Source of the DNA: JAAAPF01 sp964481035
GTDB lineage: Bacteria; Pseudomonadota; Alphaproteobacteria; Geminicoccales; Geminicoccaceae
Reading direction: 5' to 3'
Assembly: GCA_964481035.1 (NCBI GenBank)
Contig: CAYZSE010000129.1
Span: 1 to 8,850 of the forward strand
Length of the DNA stretch: 8,850 nucleotides
Positions within the stretch are counted from its first letter, which is position 1. Each line of letters begins with the position of its first letter. The notes under the pieces were generated by a model, which saw only the letters and a program-made list of their open reading frames with translations, ran no database searches and had not been told where the DNA came from. The position numbers and the translations under genes are program-made. Shown one piece after another: positions 5,367 to 8,850 of this stretch.

Positions 5367-6842
5367 TCAGGCCGCGTAACGCCGATCCAGATGGTCCAGG
5401 AAGGCCTCGGGGCCCAAGGGGCCGCCGGTCGCCTCCTCCACGAGCTGCTCGAAGGGGATCGAGCGGGCGCGGCCGTGGACGCGGGTTCCGAGCCAAGCGA
5501 GGAGCGGGGCGAAGTCGCCTTGGCGCAGATGGAGGTCGAGATCGGGGACGGCGCGCTCCGCCGCCTGGAAGAGCTGGGCCGCGAGGAGCGCGCCCAAGGA
5601 GTAGCTGGGGAAATAACCGAAGGCGCCGGCGGGCCAGTGGATGTCCTGCAAGCAGCCGAGCCCGTCGTCGGGCGGTGTCACCCCCAACAGCTCCTTCATC
5701 CCCGCGTTCCAGGCCTCCGGCAGGTCGCGCACCGCGAGGCGGCCGCCGACGAGCGCCTGTTCGAGGCGGTAGCGGAGCACGATGTGGAGCGGGTAGGTCA
5801 CCTCGTCGGCGTCGACCCGGATCAAGCCGCGCTCGACATGGTGGTAGAGGCGCTCGAGATTGCGCTCCTCGAGCGCCGGGTCGTCGCCGAAGGCCCGGCG
5901 CAGCCGCTCACCGAGGAAGGCGATGAAGGCGGGTGAACGGCAGGCCTGCATCTCGACGATCAGCGACTGGCTCTCGTGCAGCGTCATCCCGCCCGAGCGG
6001 CCGACGGGCTGCTGGCGCCAATTTGCGGGCAGGCCCGCCTCGTAAAGCGCGTGGCCGGTCTCGTGGAAGACCCCCATCAGGCCGGTGGCGACGTCGGTCT
6101 CGTCCCAGCGCGTGGTCATCCGGATGTCGTCGGTGTTGCCGCCGCAGAACGGGTGGGCGCTCTCGTCGAGCCGGCCGCGCTCGAAGTCGAAGCCGAGCCG
6201 GGCCATCAGCTCGACCGCGAGCTCGCGCTGCGCCGTGGCCGGAAACACCGTCGTCGGCTGCAGCGGCACCGTCTGCGCGCCGAGAATGCGCTCGAGCCGC
6301 GGCGGCAGGGCCACGGCGAGCGCTTCGAAGACGGGATCGATGTGGGCCCGGTGCAGGCCCGGCTGGAAGTCGTCGAGGAGCGCGTCGTAGGGGTCGAGGC
6401 CCAAGGCCTCGCCCTTGGCCTGGGCCGCCTCGCGGGTGAGCCGGACGACCTCGGCGAGCTCCGCCTCCAGGCGCGCGAAGTCGGCGGCGGGGCGGGCCGT
6501 GCGCCAGGTCATCTCGCAGTTGGAGGTGGCCCGCGACAGGGCGCCGACGAGCGCCCCCGGCAACGCCGTCGCGCGCAGGTGGGCGCGGCGCATCTCGGCG
6601 AGGTTGGCGCGCTGCCAGGGGTCGTCCGGCGGCGCCGCCTCGGCGTCGGCGATCAGGTCGGCGACCAAGGGCTCGGTCAGCAGCTCGTGCGCCATGACCT
6701 CCAGCTCGGCAAGGGCCTCGCCGCGCCCGGCGTTGCTCTTCGCCGGCATCATGACCTGCCGGTCCCAGGAGAGGATCGAGAGCGCGTGGCCGAGCGCGTG
6801 CAGCCGGGCGAAGCGACGCTCAAGCGTGGCGTAGGCGGACAT
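5367..6842 (-). CDS. M32-family metallocarboxypeptidase (Taq carboxypeptidase type)
   Basis: A 491-residue cytoplasmic zinc carboxypeptidase, close to the usual family length of about 500. The zinc site is H260-E261-T-G-H264, with E290 as the third ligand in LHESQS (288-293). Other family signatures are DPYDALLDDFQPG (150-162), HPFCGGNTDDIRMTTRW (230-246) and a VDADEVTYPLHIVLRY segment further on. M32 enzymes remove C-terminal residues one at a time with broad specificity, which suggests peptide turnover. The ATG at 6842 has GGAG 7 bases upstream and lies inside the 3' end of the heme A synthase gene (23-base overlap), so the two are probably translationally coupled and M32 is the last gene of the operon. 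It ends 3 bases from the convergent methyltransferase stop, leaving no room for a dedicated terminator. No link to oxidase assembly is known to me; co-transcription may be incidental. Confidence 0.93.
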   Translation of the reverse strand: MSAYATLERRFARLHALGHALSILSWDRQVMMPAKSNAGRGEALAELEVMAHELLTEPLVADLIADAEAAPPDDPWQRANLAEMRRAHLRATALPGALVGALSRATSNCEMTWRTARPAADFARLEAELAEVVRLTREAAQAKGEALGLDPYDALLDDFQPGLHRAHIDPVFEALAVALPPRLERILGAQTVPLQPTTVFPATAQRELAVELMARLGFDFERGRLDESAHPFCGGNTDDIRMTTRWDETDVATGLMGVFHETGHALYEAGLPANWRQQPVGRSGGMTLHESQSLIVEMQACRSPAFIAFLGERLRRAFGDDPALEERNLERLYHHVERGLIRVDADEVTYPLHIVLRYRLEQALVGGRLAVRDLPEAWNAGMKELLGVTPPDDGLGCLQDIHWPAGAFGYFPSYSLGALLAAQLFQAAERAVPDLDLHLRQGDFAPLLAWLGTRVHGRARSIPFEQLVEEATGGPLGPEAFLDHLDRRYAA

Positions 6843-7773
6843 CGCGATGCTCCGTCGTCGGCAGCGCCGGGCGTGGCGCGGCGCGGATGAGCCACAAGAG
6901 GTAGCTCAAGACCAAGAAGAGCGCGACGCCGGTCGCCTGGTGGACCACGGCCGTCCAGATCGGGACCTGCAGGACGATGACCAAGGCACCCCAGGCGACC
7001 TGCACGGCGAAGAGCGCCGGCAGGGCGATCAACGCCTTGCGGATCGCGGCGTCGCCCTGGCGCCAGCCGACCCAGAGGAGCAGGAGGGCGAGCCCGCCGG
7101 TGCTCGCCGCGAGCGCCCGGTGGAAGAAGTGGATGCGCACGAGTGGGTCGTCGAGCGGCGGCAACCAGGCGCCGTTGCAGTGGGGCCAGGTATCGCAGGC
7201 GAGGCTAGCACCGCTCTTCGCGGTCATCGCCGCCGTCACCATCGTCAACAGCGCCGCCAGCCAGGCGGTGGCGGCGAGCAGCCGCGGCGCCTCGCCGACC
7301 TCGCCCGCGGGTCGCGGGCCGGCGGCCACGAAGAGGCGCGCCATGACCGCGAAGACCAGCAGCGCGTTGCCGAGGTGCAGCGCCACCGACCAGGGGCTGT
7401 TGGCGTCGAACACGGTGATGCCGCCGAGCTTCGCCTGGATCAGCAGCAGAACCGTCAAGAGCACGCTCCAGCTCACGAGGTCCGGCCGCCGGCGGCGATG
7501 GACGAGGGTGATGGCGAAGGCCACCAGCACGAGCGGACCGACGACGAAGCCGGCGATCGCCCGATGCACCCATTCGAGCATGACCTGAAGATAGGTATAG
7601 CCGACATTGCCGAGGGCCGCGAAGTCGGCGGGCGTGACGATCCACTGGCCGTAGCAGGTGGGCCAGTCCGGGCACGAGAGCCCGCTGTTGGTCGCGCGCA
7701 CCCAGGCGCCGAGCACGATCAGCGCGTAGGTGGCGGCAAGCGTGAGCCCGAGCGTCCAGCGCAGCGCCCTCAA
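6820..7773 (-). CDS. ctaA: Heme A synthase (COX15/CtaA family), TTG start
   Basis: A 317-residue inner-membrane protein with eight predicted helices (about 5-25, 69-91, 98-120, 127-149, 164-184, 214-237, 244-268, 273-296) arranged as two four-helix halves. The invariant histidines are probably H70 (EWVHR, with E67), H133 (ALHLG), H218 (HFFHR) and H278 (VVHQATG), the ligands for the b-type heme and the substrate heme. Each half also has a loop cysteine pair, C34/C40 (SCPDWPTC) and C193/C199 (CDTWPHC). It oxidises the C8 methyl of heme O to the formyl of heme A for aa3-type cytochrome oxidase. There is no in-frame ATG or GTG near the N-terminus. I choose the TTG at 7773 because it overlaps the SURF1 stop codon as TTGA and has GGGGAAGG 8 bases upstream. 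It shares the operon with DUF983 and SURF1. Confidence 0.92.
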   Translation of the reverse strand: MRALRWTLGLTLAATYALIVLGAWVRATNSGLSCPDWPTCYGQWIVTPADFAALGNVGYTYLQVMLEWVHRAIAGFVVGPLVLVAFAITLVHRRRRPDLVSWSVLLTVLLLIQAKLGGITVFDANSPWSVALHLGNALLVFAVMARLFVAAGPRPAGEVGEAPRLLAATAWLAALLTMVTAAMTAKSGASLACDTWPHCNGAWLPPLDDPLVRIHFFHRALAASTGGLALLLLWVGWRQGDAAIRKALIALPALFAVQVAWGALVIVLQVPIWTAVVHQATGVALFLVLSYLLWLIRAAPRPALPTTEHRDVRLRHA

Positions 7774-8471
7774 CGTCCTTCCCTTCCCCGTTGGCGGCCA
7801 TAGGCCGCATAGACGATCACCAGCGACAGGGCGAGCCCGTACCAGGTGATCGCATAGCCGAGGTGGTTGTTCGGCAATTCCAACGCCATGGGCTGCGGCA
7901 CCGGAACCGCCGGCCCGGGCGCTGCCGCCCCTTCGCTGACCTCGAGCACCACCGGCAGCACGTCGCGGCCGAAGGCGGCCGCGAGCGCAGCCCGGTCGTA
8001 CCAATACCAGCGATTGCCGGCGGCGTCGTTCTCCGGCGTCGGCCAGCGTCGCTCGAGGTCGCCGATCCAGCGGAGGGCGCCGACGAGCCGCACCGCGCCG
8101 TCGGGCGTCGCCAGTGGCGGCGCGTCCTCGGCGAGCCAGCCGCGGTTGACCACGAGCGCACGGCCGTCGGCGAGCACGCCGAGCTGGAGGACGTCGTAGC
8201 CGGGGCGGCCCTGCTGGCGCTCGACACCGAAGCGGAGGGCCGGCTCGGGCTGGAGCGCGAGCGCGGCAGCGACAGGGCGATGCGCCCAGTCGGGGCCGAG
8301 CTCGGCCGTCGGCGGCACGGCTGTCGGTGCCACCGCCTGCCGCGCCTCGAGGATGGCGATGAGCTCGGTCTTCCACTGCAGGCGCTGGACCTGCCAGGTG
8401 CCGAGCGCGAGGAGAGCCGGCAGCGCGACGACGAGGGTGAGCGTCGGCCAGAGGCCCGGACGGAAAGCCAT
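7770..8471 (-). CDS. SURF1 family cytochrome oxidase biogenesis protein
   Basis: A 233-residue membrane protein with the SURF1 plan: an N-terminal helix (about 8-27) running into LGTWQVQRLQWK (23-34), a periplasmic domain, and a C-terminal helix (about 203-224) that starts in NNHLGYAITWYGLA (201-214). Other family marks are VNRGW (108-112) and the N-x(5)-W-x-W-x-D pattern at 148-159. SURF1 proteins bind heme A and help insert it into subunit I of aa3-type oxidases, so its place directly before heme A synthase makes functional sense. The ATG at 8471 lies 2 bases after the DUF983 stop, with GAAGG 6 bases upstream inside the DUF983 gene. Its own stop overlaps the ctaA TTG. Translational coupling through all three genes is likely. 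Confidence 0.93.
   Translation of the reverse strand: MAFRPGLWPTLTLVVALPALLALGTWQVQRLQWKTELIAILEARQAVAPTAVPPTAELGPDWAHRPVAAALALQPEPALRFGVERQQGRPGYDVLQLGVLADGRALVVNRGWLAEDAPPLATPDGAVRLVGALRWIGDLERRWPTPENDAAGNRWYWYDRAALAAAFGRDVLPVVLEVSEGAAAPGPAVPVPQPMALELPNNHLGYAITWYGLALSLVIVYAAYGRQRGREGR
7782..7789 (-). promoter_or_regulatory. Ribosome binding site supporting the ctaA TTG start
   Basis: GGGGAAGG on the minus strand, 8 bases before the TTG at 7773, embedded in the last codons of SURF1. A second AAGG at 7777-7780 is closer. The purine-rich run is the main reason to accept a TTG start here. Confidence 0.6.
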
Positions 8472-8473
8472 CC

Positions 8474-8842
8474 TCAGCCTTCGAAGTCGTGGCGGCGGTG
8501 CCGATATTGCAGCGCCACCAGTCCCGCCTTAAACGGCCGCATGAGCGCGAGGCAAAGGACCACGGCGAGCGGCAGCCAGACGGCCATGTGCAGCCAGACG
8601 GGCCAGCCGCCGCCACGTGCCTCGATCAGCAGCCCCGGCACGACGACGAGCACGCCGACGATCAGGACGATGAAGGCGACGGGGCCGTCGCCCGCGTCCT
8701 CGCCGCCGAGTGCCAAGCCGCAGACGGGACAGAAGGGGCGGATCGTCAAGAAGCCCTCGAACAAGGGGCCCTCGCCGCAATGAGGGCAGCGACCCTGCAG
8801 GGCCGTCCGCCACCAGACCGGCTCGTGCGGCGGCGAGGTCAC
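8474..8842 (-). CDS. DUF983 membrane protein with zinc ribbon
   Basis: A 122-residue small membrane protein. The N-terminal zinc ribbon is C19-P-H-C22-G and C38-P-V-C41-G, followed by two membrane helices (about 54-74 and 81-101) and a basic tail (KAGLVALQYRHRRHDF). RCPHCGEGPLFEGFL is the hallmark of DUF983. The biochemical function is not established as far as I know; the family recurs beside cytochrome oxidase subunit III and SURF1 genes in alphaproteobacteria, which points to oxidase assembly. The start given is a GTG at 8842, with AGG 5 bases upstream at the very edge of the window. The frame stays open to position 8850, so the true start may be further upstream and the gene is possibly cut by the window edge. 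Confidence 0.88.
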   Translation of the reverse strand: MTSPPHEPVWWRTALQGRCPHCGEGPLFEGFLTIRPFCPVCGLALGGEDAGDGPVAFIVLIVGVLVVVPGLLIEARGGGWPVWLHMAVWLPLAVVLCLALMRPFKAGLVALQYRHRRHDFEG

Positions 8843-8850
8843 CCGCGCCT

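Noticed and set aside
6820..8616. A 598-residue fusion of a SURF1-region frame with heme A synthase
   Set aside because: Upstream of 7773 the frame runs out of phase through SURF1 and DUF983, both of which have clear in-frame motifs. The apparent fusion is an artefact of missing stops.

Overview
The window is a very GC-rich (about 70% by eye), densely coded bacterial chromosome segment. The gene content points to a proteobacterium, most likely an alphaproteobacterium. The reasons are the DUF983-SURF1 pair of a cytochrome oxidase assembly cluster, a Tat-exported sulfite dehydrogenase with its own small cytochrome c, and an ETHE1-like persulfide dioxygenase. No sequence here fixes the genus. 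One feature sits awkwardly with a typical alphaproteobacterium: the heme A synthase carries two cysteine pairs. There are no RNA genes, insertion sequences, phage genes or CRISPR arrays.

Left part, positions 3-4209, all on the minus strand and so read from right to left: a SorA/SorT-like molybdenum sulfite dehydrogenase (2980-4209); a small SorB-like monoheme cytochrome c (2624-2926); an AsnB-like glutamine-dependent amidotransferase (1016-2545); and an ETHE1-type metallo-beta-lactamase-fold protein (3-875). The end members suggest a detoxifying or energy-yielding sulfur pathway: persulfide to sulfite in the cytoplasm, then sulfite to sulfate in the periplasm with electrons passed to cytochrome c. 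The asparagine-synthetase homologue inside this cluster has no obvious role there and is the most intriguing association in the window. Three strong dyads punctuate the cluster: a 5'-leader hairpin upstream of sorA, an 11-bp hairpin between sorA and sorB, and a 12-bp terminator-like hairpin just after asnB. A fourth, REP-like hairpin lies before the MBL gene.

Middle, positions 4210-5363: a 317-base divergent intergenic region with a GTGA-N6-TCAC dyad, then a plus-strand SAM-dependent methyltransferase (4527-5363). Its stop codon is only 3 bases from that of the convergent gene.

Right part, positions 5367-8842, minus strand: a tightly packed operon read DUF983, SURF1, heme A synthase (CtaA) and M32 carboxypeptidase, with gaps or overlaps of +2, -2 (TTGA) and -23 bases. 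The first three genes belong to cytochrome c oxidase biogenesis (heme A synthesis and insertion). The cox structural genes and ctaB/ctaG would be expected beyond the right edge. The two halves fit together loosely: sulfite oxidation feeds cytochrome c, and the aa3-type oxidase assembled by the right-hand operon would consume those electrons.

These are mostly recognisable families. I did not find a convincing wholly new system. The best candidates for novelty are the AsnB-like gene inside a sulfur-oxidation cluster and the set of regulatory hairpins.
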